A stretch of 64,000 bases of DNA from assembly GCF_028769735.1 (NCBI RefSeq), contig NC_088179.1, positions 8,275,950-8,339,949 of the forward strand. Reading direction: 5' to 3'. The notes under the pieces were generated by a model. It was not told the DNA's origin. It saw only the letters and a list, made by a program, of their open reading frames with translations, and did no database searches. The first letter of the stretch is position 1. Each line of letters opens with the position of its first letter. Below are positions 1 through 13,870 of this stretch, piece after piece. The stretch comes from Zonotrichia leucophrys gambelii (taxonomy: Eukaryota > Chordata > Aves > Passeriformes > Passerellidae). The translations under genes were made by a program, and so were the position numbers.

Positions 1-3000
1 TAATCTGCATAAAATCCTCCATTTGAATTCTTTTACTAATAAAAAGAGGTACAGCTTTGCTTAAATAGTTACAAACTCATCTTTTGTACCAAGTACATGA
101 ATTTCTTCTGGCTGCACAAACAATGTGCCTGGCCAGACCTAGCTCTGAAACCCAGCTTCACAGTTTGTGTGTATCTGCAGAATGTGTGTGAAATGTGACA
201 CACATAGAACAAGCAGAAGTTACTAAGCATCATTTCTCAAAATCTGCAATATTCCTTAACAATACATTCAGGAGACTCATACCAGTAGGCACCTACATCA
301 CACCGAAGTGTGCTTTACCATCTTTTTACAGAAGCTGCATTGAAAGGGATCAAAAATCTTTCAGATTCTCCCCAAAATAGAATATTGTTGATTCCATAAC
401 TTGTTTTACATTATTAATTAGAACGAGATTCTCTTGTTCCACAGCTATTATCCCAAAAGAAAAATTAGAAAAATAACTTAACCTCACAACACAGACAATC
501 CAATATTTTTGCTGTGCATTCTACATGCCCTTGCTCAGGAAAGAGTCCTCAGTTATTCAAACTACAAAATGTTCCATTAGCCAGCTTGAGATCTCTTATA
601 TTCCTGGAAATCAAGGAACTTCAAAGGAACCACTCTGATTTGATGCATGGTCCAGGATCTGATCTAAAAATATATTCTATACAGTAGCACTATTTCCTGA
701 CAGTTTATTGGAAAATCTACCTGAAAATACAAATTTGTAATTCCTCAGTCCACTATTGCTTGTTCCACAAGAGTCATTAAGACAATACCTCAGATTTTGT
801 TGGTTTATTCTTTGTAACCCATCAAAATAAACAAAAGGACATTAAATTTTTTTTCTTTTACTAAAATTCAAATCAGGGACACACACAGCAACTACAGAAA
901 TATACAGGAAAAAACAGATAATGGCTGAATCTACTCGGACTGAAGCTGATGCTGAGCTCCTTACTCAGCTCTCCTCCACACGCAACAAGGGCAGAGACAG
1001 ATAAATGCCCAAACATCTCCTGAATATTTGCGTAACAGAAACTTGTTAGACAAATTTTCAAGTTTGTATTCTATTTTGATATCTTTAAAGATTCATTCTA
1101 CAAGTGCCTGTGGCACTCCATGATGATGAACATCTGATGAAAAGTGACGGCAAAATAAGAATTACTCCTGGTTCTTAACTTTCCCTATCTCAATCTCTAG
1201 CAAACAGAGACTGCTTTAAATTTGGAGAAGGAATAGGGTAAAAATAACACCCTGAATTTATCTAGAATTTTTCCAGCAGGCAAGTCAAAGGACATTTATT
1301 ATTTTATAAAAACAAGCACTTTGAAGATGAGACTACAGAGACATTATCGTGGTCAAAATGTTCCATTTACATTGCAAGAGTCTAAAATTGTTTCAGGAAA
1401 GCAGGAACCAAATTTTTTAATTTCCCAAATACATTTCAAGCTCTGTACAGATACAAAACAAGGACTATTACCTGATTTCTACTAATGGTCTAAGACTGTC
1501 AGCCCACAACACAACAAAAATCCAAAATGCTCCTCTTTCACAAAACTTTCATAAGTTTTTCTTACTTATGAAAAACTAAAATCCTGCTGACAACACTCTA
1601 CCAAATTCAATTCTATTGTCCTGTTTTCAGTTCTAAATCCTATTTATTCTTTCACCCTTTTCCTGAAATGAAAGATAAAATTCAACGTATGTGAATGTTC
1701 ATATAATTGATTTTCAGGGAGTTAGATGGCATTGGGTTATACTGAAAGAAGGAAAAAAAAAACGGTTGCAGGATTGCACATTTGAAATTTATTACAAAGT
1801 GTCATTGTTTCAAATGACCATTTTTCACAACTGCATGCCTTCCTTGTGTGAAACACCCCTTTGCTTTGCTAAATGAAATTTTCTCAGCAGGGAAGCTGAA
1901 CTCACCTGAAATCATTAATGCAGTGGGAACCCATCTTTTTTTCACTTAAAGAATTTTTTCTCAGTATGCATGCGAAGACTTATAAAGAAAATTTAAGCCA
2001 GCCAACAATAGTCTGGCTTTTCTGCCACCTTCCACTGCTGGCTTCAAAGCAGCTCACAGGCTGTGTCTAGATAAGCGCAATGCACTCCTAGAGAATATCA
2101 CAACTGCTGCTGCTGTGGGCAAATCATTTATTCTGAACCCAACCTTCAGAGAAACCCCATTTCCTTCAAACAGCCTGACTGAAGCCAAGGGCGCCTGAGC
2201 ACGTAGGGCAGGCTCGAGCCAAGAGACGGAGCATGCAAACAGAGATCTCCCACATCATCCCAAAGACTTATTTTCCATTCTTGCAGCCATCAACTCAAAC
2301 ACACCATGAAACAGTTACTGGAACACAGCACTGCCAGCTTGCTCATAATTACTGGTTCTTCTTCCCTGCCTAATGCATAGCTAAATGAATGAGGGCTGTC
2401 ATGGAAAGGGACTCAAATGTTAAGTCTGGCAGAGCTGGATGATCAGGACAGGAACACAGAGAAAGCACAAAAAAACCCCAGAGCCTCGTCTTTGCAGCAG
2501 TCAAGTCCCAAATCCAGGCTTGCACCACAAACACTTTGAGAACATCCTACGTGGCCCTTCCCTGAACCTCAGGAGAACTGCTACAAATTTCCTGAGCAAG
2601 GACAGCCAGCCCTCAGCTCCCACAGCTTTGCTCGGCCCCTGCTCTGTTGCAGCACAAGGGGCACCCAGGGATGCTCACACACTGCTCATGGCCACGGCTG
2701 GCAGAGGGGTCATCCACCCACCTGGGCAAGCATTTCTCAGATATTACAGACAAGATGCTGCAGGGCTTCTTTTGTCACAGAAGGGGCCTGGCCTTCCCTA
2801 CTCCACCCCCCAAAAAGTGAATGGCACTGTGTGCATCAGCAGGAGCATCAGCCCTGTTTGGGCTGGCAGCACAGACTGCTCTGCTTTGTGCTCCTGGGAA
2901 CTCACAAGAGCTGCTTCCTCCATCAGACACCCTCTGGTTTCTCTGTTGTGTCTGCCTTTAACAAAGACTGATGTGACACACACAGTCCTCTAAAGTAGTG

Positions 3001-5849
3001 CCTCTGAGCACAGCCTCACAGATAACACTAAAACTGCTCCTTAAACCCATTGTAAAATGAGATAAATCACTCTAGACTGCAGTATTTAACATAAATAAAT
3101 TTCCAACCAAAATAAAATATTTTAAAATTCATAAAATGAAATTATTAGGTCAAGTTGAAGAGATTTCTCTGGATGCTATTTGGAGTTTCTCTTTCCTATA
3201 TTAGAGAAGCATCTCCTTTACCAACCCTGACACTCTCCCTAGACATGTCTCCATGTCTTCTTGCAGACATGAAGTTTGATTGCTGTTTTAATGCACAGCA
3301 GTTATACCCTTGGACCACTTATATTAAAACACATTGGGGCTGGTTTTTCCACCTTAAAAGCAAATTACAGTGTATCAATAATGAGAATTTTTGGAGGCAG
3401 AGAAATGGATCATCTTCCCCCTCCATCTGGCATGGTGCCTTTCCAGCAAGGCAGAAGTGGAATTTGAGACTTCTTTATGAATAAGCAATAAAAGACTCAT
3501 GAAATGGGATGGTTTAGCAACTTCCAAAAAGGCAGATCTGGAGACAGAGATGGCTGAGGCTGGTACCTCAGTTTGCACATGATTTATTGCAGGAGGAGAG
3601 CTCCAGCTCCCAGCACAAACAGCTCTCCCCATCTTACCTCAAGAAGAACCTGTCAGGAAAGAAAGAGCCTAGCAAGTGTTCACATTGGCCTTTGAAGTTC
3701 TTCCTTGGCTGACTGATGCTCATCCATACATAACTGGAAGAAAAGACTTCCATTGTGCAGCTCTTTACTCCGAGTGTATTATTCTCCAGACAAAAGCTTT
3801 CGAGTCTTAACTTTTAAACACACCTCTCTTTAGGGTGCACTGTTTCTAACCCATAAAATCTTTTTCTGTTCTTAAAAAAGAATAAAACAAAAAACAAAAC
3901 AGAAATAGACAGTTTTCTCCCCCTCAGGCAATCTACTCTGCTAGTTAGTTTATTGCAAAAGGATGCCACAGAGCAGCCAGCAAGAGAACAGCCAGCTCTG
4001 ATTCCCAGAAATACAGTATTTTTCTCAGCACTGTCTCCCATGGCTCACCCAGCCCAGCTTTAAACATGAAATACGGGCATTGTAGGAACTCCCTGGTTTT
4101 AGACAAGACTTGGTGAATAATCACCCTACTGAAAACATCTCCAACATCTGGCAACTTGCTGCTATTTGCAGGGTCTGAGCGCTGGGTCAGGCCGGGATGC
4201 AGGAGCAGGGCAGGGGGTTAAGCAATGAACATGCTCAGCACCTGCTTGCTCTCTGCCTGATTCTAATCAGTATTCTCCTCTCATGCCCAGGAATGCTAGA
4301 ATTCCTCAGTTTCCTCAGAAAAACTCAAAACTTTTTCTGCCTCAAGGAAAGGAGAGGGGGAAGGGGGGGGGAAGAAAAAACAAAGAGAGAGACGGGAAAA
4401 AAACCCTTTCTGTTTAGGGTCTGACCAAATTTCTTTAAAGACAATGCAAGCCTCACTATTAAATTCAATAGGCCTTTTTTCAGATTTATGAGCAATCTCA
4501 CATGCTTGACACTATTAATTAGAGGAATTAGTGGTGCTAAGAAAGAAGAAAAACACACAAAACCAACCTATAAATTTACTATTTAAGGAATTGACTAACA
4601 ATATAATTTTCTTGGAAATTTTAGAAATCTGTAAAAAATATTTGTTTCATCAATTCTAGAAATCATATTTTGCCTTACTGCAAGTTGTACTGCAGTTTTT
4701 AGATTTAAAACTTTTCTTTGTTTAAGACCTGTTGACAAGCTTAAGCCAGTCTATCAATTGCAACTGGCTCCCTGTATTTTTGTCTCATAACTTCATGTCC
4801 AAGTTGCTGGACTATTTCTCTTTGTCAAGAATAATGCTTATAAAATAAATTACAGATTTCATTTAATAAAAGTTTAAAATCAAACCAAAGTAGTTTATCT
4901 ATAGTCAGCCTGTGTAACACAAAATCCCACCACTGAGAAATGTGTTCTCTTTCATAGGGATGGAAAGCTACAGTTTTAAACTATAAATAGTGGCAATGTA
5001 CAACAAAAGAATGCTTAAAGCATGATTGTTGTGTCCTTTTTCTGCTCAGAACATGTTTCTGCTTTAACAACAGTAAAATATAGATATAATTTTAAAAGAA
5101 GAAAAAAAGTCTTAACAGTTATCCAGGAAATACACATTTTTAATATATGCAAGAGCAGTTGTAGAAGAGAAATCAGTGCAAGACCTGCGTGCCCAGTCAC
5201 AACCACATAAATTTCAAGCATTGAATACTTTCTTAGAACCAATGATTATTCATACACAGTATTGAATAGATTTTTCACACCACATATTTGAGAGAATTGC
5301 AGGGTATTCATGGGAGACTCAGCAAAACCAGCAAAAAATATGTATCAATTCCTGCTGTACTCCAGTAAATACATGGTGGCTCAGAGCCTCAGTGTAAATT
5401 GAGGTGACACCTCCAGTGTCTTGGACTTAATCCCAGCCCACACTAGCTACTGATCTGCTTTAGCTTTAAAAAATAGTCATCAAACTACTAAAAATAAAGG
5501 TGCAGAGTGTTTACCACTTCACCAAAGCACACCCCTGCTGCTCTGTGCATCTGGTGAGTTAAGTGGTTCATGCCATGGGCCACTGGACCTGAGGGTACCC
5601 TCTGTCCCCTCTGCAAACAACCCCTGGTGTTCCCCAGCTCTGCAAACCCCAAAGCTGAAATTGCTCTTCCAAGGACAGGCTGCAATCCTCTCTAGCCACA
5701 AACACTCACTCTAAAGTATCATTCCATCTGGATTTGCAGTTTCAGCAGATGAATGATGACAGCTGAACCTATGGAACACTTTTGATTCCTGGACACCAGA
5801 CATTTGGAAATACCATTGAGGGAGGAAAATATCATCGGTCCCATTTCTT

Positions 5850-5870
5850 AAAAAAAAAAAAAAAAAAAAA
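5850..5870. repeat. Poly-A run, 21 bases
   Basis: Uninterrupted A21 in PAX3 intron 4, followed by A-rich sequence. No retroposon body was recognised upstream. Confidence 0.9.
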
Positions 5871-8800
5871 GGCAAACCAAAACACAGAAAAGAAACCACT
5901 AAAGGAAAAAACCACCACAGATACAAGGAGAAAATTTAACCACAGAGGAGCAAGAGACCAGTAAGAGGGAAGGAGGAGCAGGCAGTCCTATCTCAGCTGG
6001 CTCCAGGCACAAGCAATGCAGAAAGTCACTACAAGAAACACAGGGCAAATTCCAATTCCAACCAGCTCTCCCTCAAACTAAAGCCAACTCTTCCAGCACC
6101 AATTTTGCTCTAACCACATTTTTGTTGTTTGTTTGTATAGGGGTATCACTTACTCATAAACACATTAGTTACTAAGATCACTCCTTGCTAGTCAAAAGGG
6201 GTATTAAACAAGATCCCTTCGCCCAATTCAAAGACACAGAACCACACTCACCAGAACCCAGTCAGAAGAAAGCCAAAGCCTATGGAAAGATGGGCTGGGC
6301 AGCCCCTTTTCTACAGCAGCAAACCAGCAGCAGCTGTGCAAGGGTGGGAGCAAGCCCTGCAGCCCAAACCCCAGGGGCCTGAGGCACCCACTGCAACAGC
6401 TGAACGTCACCAAGAGCAAAGCACCACTGTGACCCCCCTGGCTGCACCTCGAGAGCACAACGGTCCTGTGCAAGCTTTAAACCTCACAATAAATACAAAG
6501 GAATCACTTGCAAGCCTCCCAGAAGGAAAGGGCAGAGTGAGGAGCTGCCTGGGCTGCAAGGAGGGCAGCCCAGCTCCCACCTGGGCTGGGAGCCAGCCCT
6601 GCACCCAGCCCTCAGTCGCAGGGACTCTGCTCACTGCTCCAGCTCACACTCAGAGGGGCACAATGGCTCTTTCAGCCAAAGGACCTGGCCCTCAGAAAGG
6701 CCCAAGGCACCCAAGGGCACGGCACTCACAGAAACCCCGAGGCTGAAACAGGAGCAGCAGCACACAAGTGCAACCAAAGGGGTTCCCCCTTTGCCATCCT
6801 GGGAAGCCACTGCTGCTCAGGGCCCCCTGTGCTGCCAGCAGCCAAGCACTCAGCACCAGCTGGCCTGTTTCTTTTATAGGGGTCACTTTTCTCCATGGGA
6901 ACACTCAAGAATAGGAGCAGGTGAGTCCCCTCAACACTTTCATCACCTGGAGGACCTTTTTTCTCCCTCATAACATTTTTCTAGGGTGTTTTATTTATAA
7001 CTATCATTACCAGGATTCAGATACTGGCTATAGTCATGATTTTTTCAATATTCACTTTAAATTTCTGTCTTCCAGAACTGAAAATTCTGTTTCTGATATC
7101 AGATTAACAGAAGTATTTATGTCATCAATCATCATCACTCCATCTTTTTGACTGCCAGTACAGGAGAAGCACAGTAACATTGAATTCTGATTTAAGTTTT
7201 TCTTTGGCTAAGTGGCCTCGTACAGCCTGGGGACCAACCCTCTTTACACCCATCATAGTATAAGATTTGACAACCATTCAAATTACATGGTGTCCTTCCA
7301 AATATTTCATTTGTTGTGTCGACTGGGACCAAGGACAGGAATGTTGCATATGGGGACAGAGTGTGCCTCCCCTCCTGATACCCCTTCAGCCAGGGAGGAG
7401 CCAGAAATCAGAGGGAGCAGCACTGCCTCCCACCCTGCCAGGACTGGTGGAGCAGATTGGTTACAGAGCTCCTTACAGCAGAGAGCTGGGGGGGTTGTTT
7501 GCTTTCTTTTTTTGCTAAATCATATGTTAGAAAAATTAAGTGCCATTCTCTAAAGCAGCTTTTTTTAATTTGCTCTGCTTGCAGCATGTTAACTACACTT
7601 ACTGGCTGTGTCAGGTCTTTACCAGCAAAAATAGATGTTTAGCACTATAAGATCTGCTAAGTCTGAGAAAATGAAGGTGTTCCCTCAAATCTGGAATGTG
7701 ATTAAACTTTCATGCCAGGCCAAATTCAATGCTAAATAACCTGCACAGCTCTGCTGAGAGCACAGGACTGTTCTGATTTAAACGCCAATGCCATTCAGTC
7801 TCAAGAAACTTTTAAATCATAGAGATGGAAAAAACAAAAAGCCTGAAAATATGTCTGCTGTACACAGCCATTTTGCATTTCCACCAGGACATGTGAGCAT
7901 CCTGAGACCCTGCAATGCTCCTGGCTGCCTCAGCCCCTGCCCCAGTGCACACACACACACACAGAGCTCACACCAGGCTCAGAGCTGTTCAGAAGAGGTG
8001 GACAAGCAGTTAGCTTTAAGGGGTTTTCAAAAGACAACACTGTATTTGTTAGAAAACAAGTTGTGGGTACTAAAGCAACAGGGGTTTGTGTGGTTTTCTA
8101 TGCAGCTGCCAAATGTTCGAGCATCTTTGCTTGAGCCTGTTGATTTAAAAGAGAGCAGGTCAAATCAACTGTGCTAAAGCAGGGATGAACCCACAGGGCT
8201 TTTTCCTAACTGTGACATCTATTGTATAATCTTCTAAATAGATTCCTGAATGTTTTCTTCTATTATTTTCCAGTTCCACAGACAAAGAACACAGTGAAGT
8301 CATACACCATACAGGGAATAGCCACCACACACAGCAAGGGAGGTACATACGATGCCTTTCTCTGCACCACATGTGTTAAAATTCTACTGAAGAAGTTTTG
8401 TAGATCTTCATCTATAACATCACACCATAAAGATTGGATGACTGCTCACTTAAACCATCACTCCTTAGCTAGCAGTTGTTTGGAAGTATCTCTTCTTCTA
8501 TGTAAATACTGATAATTTAATTCAGCATTCACTCACACAACAGCATCAGTTCACCTTCTGCAGTGGAGTTACTTGATTTATCCCTAGGTAAATGGAAATC
8601 CAGAGTTGTTTTTTTTTTTTTCAAAATCTGTACTTTTCAGGATTTCATTGTGAGACAGTGTATTTCACTTCCCATTTTCTTTAGCTGAATAATTTCCACT
8701 TCCTTTTGGTTTTTTTTAAAGCACCTTCCTTCTGAAAAGAACTTATTTTTCTGTTTGTGAAACTAGCCGAGTCCTGAATTCCAGCTAGTTCTGTGCGAGC

Positions 8801-11800
8801 TTTTTCTCAACACTCAGCCTGCCAGGAGGGGCTGGGTAGGTGTCAGAGCATTTACTGGGGCACAGATCCTCCCACCCCACGCTCTGACCCTTCAGCACTT
8901 CACACCAGATCAAACGGCCAGCCCTGAGGTCAGAATGAAAGGGAAGTTCTGCCACACCATCTTCAGTAAAAACGGATTTTCTGTGGAAACATCCCCTTCT
9001 ACTTGCTAGCCTGGTTTCTGTGAAGCCTGTCTGTACTCATCTCCACCCACCCTGGGACAGTTAAAAACAGAGATGAAAACCAGTTTTAAGTACAATTTGG
9101 TTACACTGAGTACTGCTGGTGCTACTGCCTCGCAGGGGGTAGATGGGTTACATTTTTAACAAAGTGCAGGGTAATTTTGCCAAAAGAACTGCGGTTGCTA
9201 TTGCTTTTCCAGGCTAGTATGTGGAAGAGATTCTGATTATATTGGCATGAACAGTCCTGCTCATTTAAGTAAGGTGAATAAGATTTGACAGGGGCTGAAT
9301 AAGCTGTCTGCTTGCAGAATTGTCAGCCACAGCCAGTTTATTCCTCATACTATTCAAAGCACAGCCATCTATGTGACAATATATCTGATAAAGAAATTAT
9401 TGCATAGTCATTTTTAGATCAGACATCCAACATGAGGCATATCATAAATATAAAAATCCTTAAGACTGGTCCTTATATGGGCTTGTGCATGATATAAACA
9501 TTGATTGTGTTTGCCAGAAAGTCTATAACCAGGCAAAAATCTGTTAAAAAAAATCAAAAGTAGCATGGATATCACTGTGTTCACCACAGGTCTCTATGGG
9601 AACAAAAAAGATGAGTGCACAGACTTTGAGGAAATTTATATCTAAAATACTTTCAAAGAGTGGTAGCTCTTACCCTGGGACAAAATGTCTCCTAAAGTAG
9701 CTGAGCACTTGCAAAGCATGCACGGACTGATATTTTAATCAGCAGTAACCAGACAAAATGGAAGCAGAATGTATTTAAGAAAGGGAATGAGAAATTGATT
9801 AAAAATTTTGTCTTATCCTTTAGTCTGCTGTTTTTCACAAGAAAAATGCAACACCAGGTTTCACCAGGCTTCTTACTACTGTGTGTGAAGCTAAATTCAC
9901 AAACTGTGTCTGGTGGACGCAGTGGGACCTGGATCTAACACTCCCACACCTCACAATTAAAATGAAAACTTGTGTCATAATGACAAGAAAGCACACCCAG
10001 ATTGCACAGCCTCATCTACTGAGGATGTGGTGGGATTCATTTTACTGTCTCTGAAATAAATATAGCTTTCCGCCATGCACAAGGAACTGATTGTTCTCAA
10101 GGGCTCTTGCTTGTTTTTCTGCGCAGCCTCGTCAATCCAACTTCCCTTTTTTTGGGAGAAGGCACAGCACAACTATTCTAGCTGAGGCAAGTAGGGGCCA
10201 TAAAATCCAAACTGAAGAAAATCACCAAACAAATGTTGCAAGCTTGTTTGTGTCCCCTGTATTCTGAGAGCCCAGTCTGGAGAATGGGCTGGCTTCTCAA
10301 ACTCCCTTTCTTTTATTGGCAGCCCTGGACTATTTATCTCCTCTGTGATTTGGTATATGAAGACAACTTTTTTTTTCCCCCCTTTAGGCTACACTTATCA
10401 AAAAGATTATATGCAATAAAAATAGCTTTAGTAAAATTCAGTTAAGTACATTGTGTTTTACCTGCTACAATACTAACATTTCAATGCACTGTATACTAAA
10501 AATAAAGTGATTAAAACAAAATCAAATCCAGTAATGCTAAAGAAGAAAAACAAAACAAAAACACAAAACTGTAAGAGCATACAGGGTATACAATCAACAG
10601 ACCATGCAAAATAAGGATTCCATTCAAATTTCACATCTCATTAAAGACAATTTGGCCATTAATCCATACGGGTTTAGGAGCAAAGGAGGATTTTCCAGGA
10701 CAGATAAACTGAAATGATCCTGCTTTGATCTCCGAGGTTAAGAATCAGCAACAATGGAAGATGAACAACAAGGGGCAGAACCACTGGCCTTTTTATGTGC
10801 CACAATGGCATCAGCAAACAACTACTTAATCAATATTTGGCCAGGGACACTGAAAACTTTCTTTTCAAATTTTAATTCCTAGTTGTAAAACAACTGTAGG
10901 GCAACCAGCAAGATAAGACATTAAACTGACTGCTTAATTGCCTTTTACTGTCTTACTGGTTATATATGCACATTCTTAATAGTTCGTGAATCTTTATTTA
11001 CTAGGAAGAATAAACGACCTGTCAACAATTACATCAAACTCCCCTAACTAAATAATCTCAGCACATGACACACTTTAACTCTAATGTGTCCTCAGTGAGT
11101 TTTAATTTCATTAGGCTTCACTTTTTTCTAGGCAGAGTGATTTAAACTGAATTAGTTTAACAGCATGGGGCAGGAGTACTCCTGGGCAAGTAAAGTAAAG
11201 TGCCACATTCACACTAGGCTGAACAAGGTCTTGTGGTGAATTACATTACTGTACATCATTTTTATTAGCCAGAAAGCTCAGCGTTCAGGGACCACTTGAA
11301 AGTATCCTGCATTTTTATTTCTATATTTTGTTCTTTCTCTGGCCATATAGGTTTGCTACATAGGATTTTAAGTGACATTTACATCGAGAAATTCACATTG
11401 ACTGGCTTGCCCTGATTTATTGCTTTGTGTTTCACTCAATTTCTTCTTAAATTAACCAGAGAGCACTTTGTAGTTCTGCTTCATTTCCCAATGCAGTTTT
11501 ATTACACAGCTCTGGGGACTCATGATAATTTATCACTATCAGCTTTATTGGCTTCCCACTCCTAAGCCCTGTTCCAACCCTTATCAATAAGTAAACCCAA
11601 ATCAAGCTAAACGATCCCCAAATAAGTGTTAGATAAAAGTGTTGTATGTAACAGAGAATCACTATTCAAACTAAGACACAGGAAATTATTTGTTTTAAGA
11701 ATTTTATCGGTGTTGGCTATTACTTACAGCATTAATTGCTTATTAGCTATTTATCTAATTAAAGCCTCTGTCTGTCTTCTGATTCCACTGCTACCTCTGT

Positions 11801-12439
11801 GTAAACTGAGACACGAAGATCCCTGCCCTCAGTGAGAGTTTTGCCAGAGTTTCACTCGGGATTAAACTCCCACTCTGTGCAGTGGGTACTTTTACAGAGA
11901 GAACAGAACAAATTCGGGCCCCATAGCTGGCGGGCCCAGCCCACGTGAGCAGCGCTGCACACATGAATAGGCCCTTTGAGGGGACCCCTCGGCACAGCAT
12001 CTGCAGGGCTGGAGAGAGCAAACCCCTCTCACATCACATCCCAAACCTGAGCGTTCCCCAGAGCTGCAGCTCCTCAGCACACCACAGAGCTGGTGCCAAG
12101 AAAAGCCTGATGTCTATTAGGGTAAATTCCTACTGACATCACAGATCCTGCAATCACAGGAGGATCTGGAAACCAAATACATAAATCACACTCTCAGAGG
12201 AAGTCCTAGCCACACTGAAGTCAACCAAGTGTTTGTTGCCTCTGCCTTTCTGGAACAACACCCTTTTAGTCTAATAGATGAAGATCTTCAAAGCAACCAA
12301 ATAAGGTGCTAACTCGGGTACAAATTCAAGTTAATTGACTGCTGTGTGTGAAGCAATCCTGACATTTGCTGAAATAACATTCAGCTTTGTTCTAGATATA
12401 TGCAATTAGGAAAACTGGAAAAGATGCCCACAGCAAATC

Positions 12440-12680
12440 TGCTTGAACAGGCGCTGACTCCTAAGTTGAAGAAAGCGTCCCTCAGATGGCAAAACATTCA
12501 AAGCCACTAATATAATCGTGATTTCAAGCCAAGGATATGATGTGTACATGTATTACTTCAGAGAGTCGTTGCTAGATTAACACCCTTTCTTCCCACAGCT
12601 GGAAATATTACTGGTGCTTTTGTCAGACGATTAGCCTGCAGTTAGTCTGACAATTAGCACTCTCCTCAAAATCCCCCACT
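12440..12680. promoter_or_regulatory. Candidate intron 4 enhancer with paired SMAD-like sites
   Basis: Non-repetitive sequence in PAX3 intron 4 carries a CAGCTG E-box at 12596-12601, a perfect 8-bp inverted repeat TGTCAGAC/GTCTGACA at 12621-12628 and 12645-12652, and GATTAG and AATTAG homeodomain cores within or beside it. CAGAC/GTCTG are SMAD-binding half-sites. PAX3 intron 4 holds neural crest enhancers in other vertebrates; equivalence is not shown. Confidence 0.3.
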
Positions 12681-12846
12681 TCAAGACAGGAGGGAACGAG
12701 CTGCCCCCGGCAGCTCTGGAAGAGCAAACTCCACTTTGAAGTCACCCTAAAGTCAAACATTTAGCACCTTTCTAAAAATGCTCAGCATGCTGGGACATCA
12801 CACTCTCACTTGATGGTGAGGTCATTATTCACTGCTGAGGTCATCA

Positions 12847-12900
12847 GTTGTTATTATTCCTATTATTGTTGTTTGCATTATTGTTGTTGTTGTTGTTATT
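12847..12900. repeat. ATT/GTT trinucleotide-rich stretch
   Basis: Imperfect TTATT and GTT units ending in five consecutive TTG copies within PAX3 intron 4. Confidence 0.8.
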
Positions 12901-13559
12901 TCTTCAGAATAATCATTTGGAAGAAGAATCTGTCCCGGAGCCCCACAGTGATGATGGGTCAGGGAGAAGAAACAAAGCTGTGTTGGATTTGCATGGAATC
13001 ACCTGCACAACACCTGGCTCTTCTACCCAGGCCTGGACTCTCACTGTTAAGATATGAGGAAAGAGAAGGGGAAAAGACAGACAGGAGAAAATATAGTTGG
13101 CACTGTCTGTCTCCCTTGAGCCAGATTCTGGACTCACTAGGGAGTTTTTCTTAATTAAGTACTATTTTCTTGTCAGCTCTGAGAGCCGCAGAAACAACAC
13201 TGTTCTAGTGACATGAGTTGACTTCTTAGACCTGGTAGTGATCAAATATATCAAGTACTGCACGAAATCTCAGGCTCAATGAGACATCAGTTATTATCAG
13301 AAATTTCAGTTATCAAGGAGATAACTGCCTACAGCCACAGCCATCACATCTCACTCCATCAGTGAATCTTTTCCATGAGCACTGAGCAGGGGAACAAACT
13401 GTGTTTCTCAGCCCACAGCAGCACTTCACACAGCACTTAAGTGCTCCTCCTACCACTGCACTTTGGGACAGGACATCAGAATAAAACCAAGACAGCCCCT
13501 GCAACCAAATTCTAACTCAGTCTGACTCATCCCATGCTCCAGCCGCTAATCCAACAGTC

Positions 13560-13870
13560 TACTATGTAGAAATGAATGACTCAAACTGATATCTGGTGCC
13601 TCCATGTTAATCTTCTCCCTTAATAAAGTGTCTTTATTACTTTAGCAATCTAAAAATAACTGGCTGCATGATACTGACCAGCCCTAATCAAAACATCTGC
13701 CAGCCCAGCTAGCTCGAGCTACCCTTTAGATCATGTGCCACCACTTCAAAGCCCCCTGCATCAAGTCAGTAATTGTAACATTGCATCTAAATATTTAAGC
13801 TAGGGGCTGGTAGTCGCGTGTCCCATTTACAGTCAGCATCTGTCCTCTAATTCCATTACAGTACAAAGCA
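13560..13870. promoter_or_regulatory. Candidate conserved element in PAX3 intron 4
   Basis: A repeat-free stretch with closely spaced transcription-factor-like words: GTTAATCTTC, CTTAATAAAG, CCTAATCAAAAC, CAGTAATTG and CTAATTCCATTAC. It lacks any open frame of interest. The call rests on texture and motif density alone. Confidence 0.22.

Noticed and set aside
2439..2993. 184-codon frame in PAX3 intron 4
   Set aside because: It has no recognisable domain and no supporting splice or promoter signals. The length is unremarkable for a 64-kb window.
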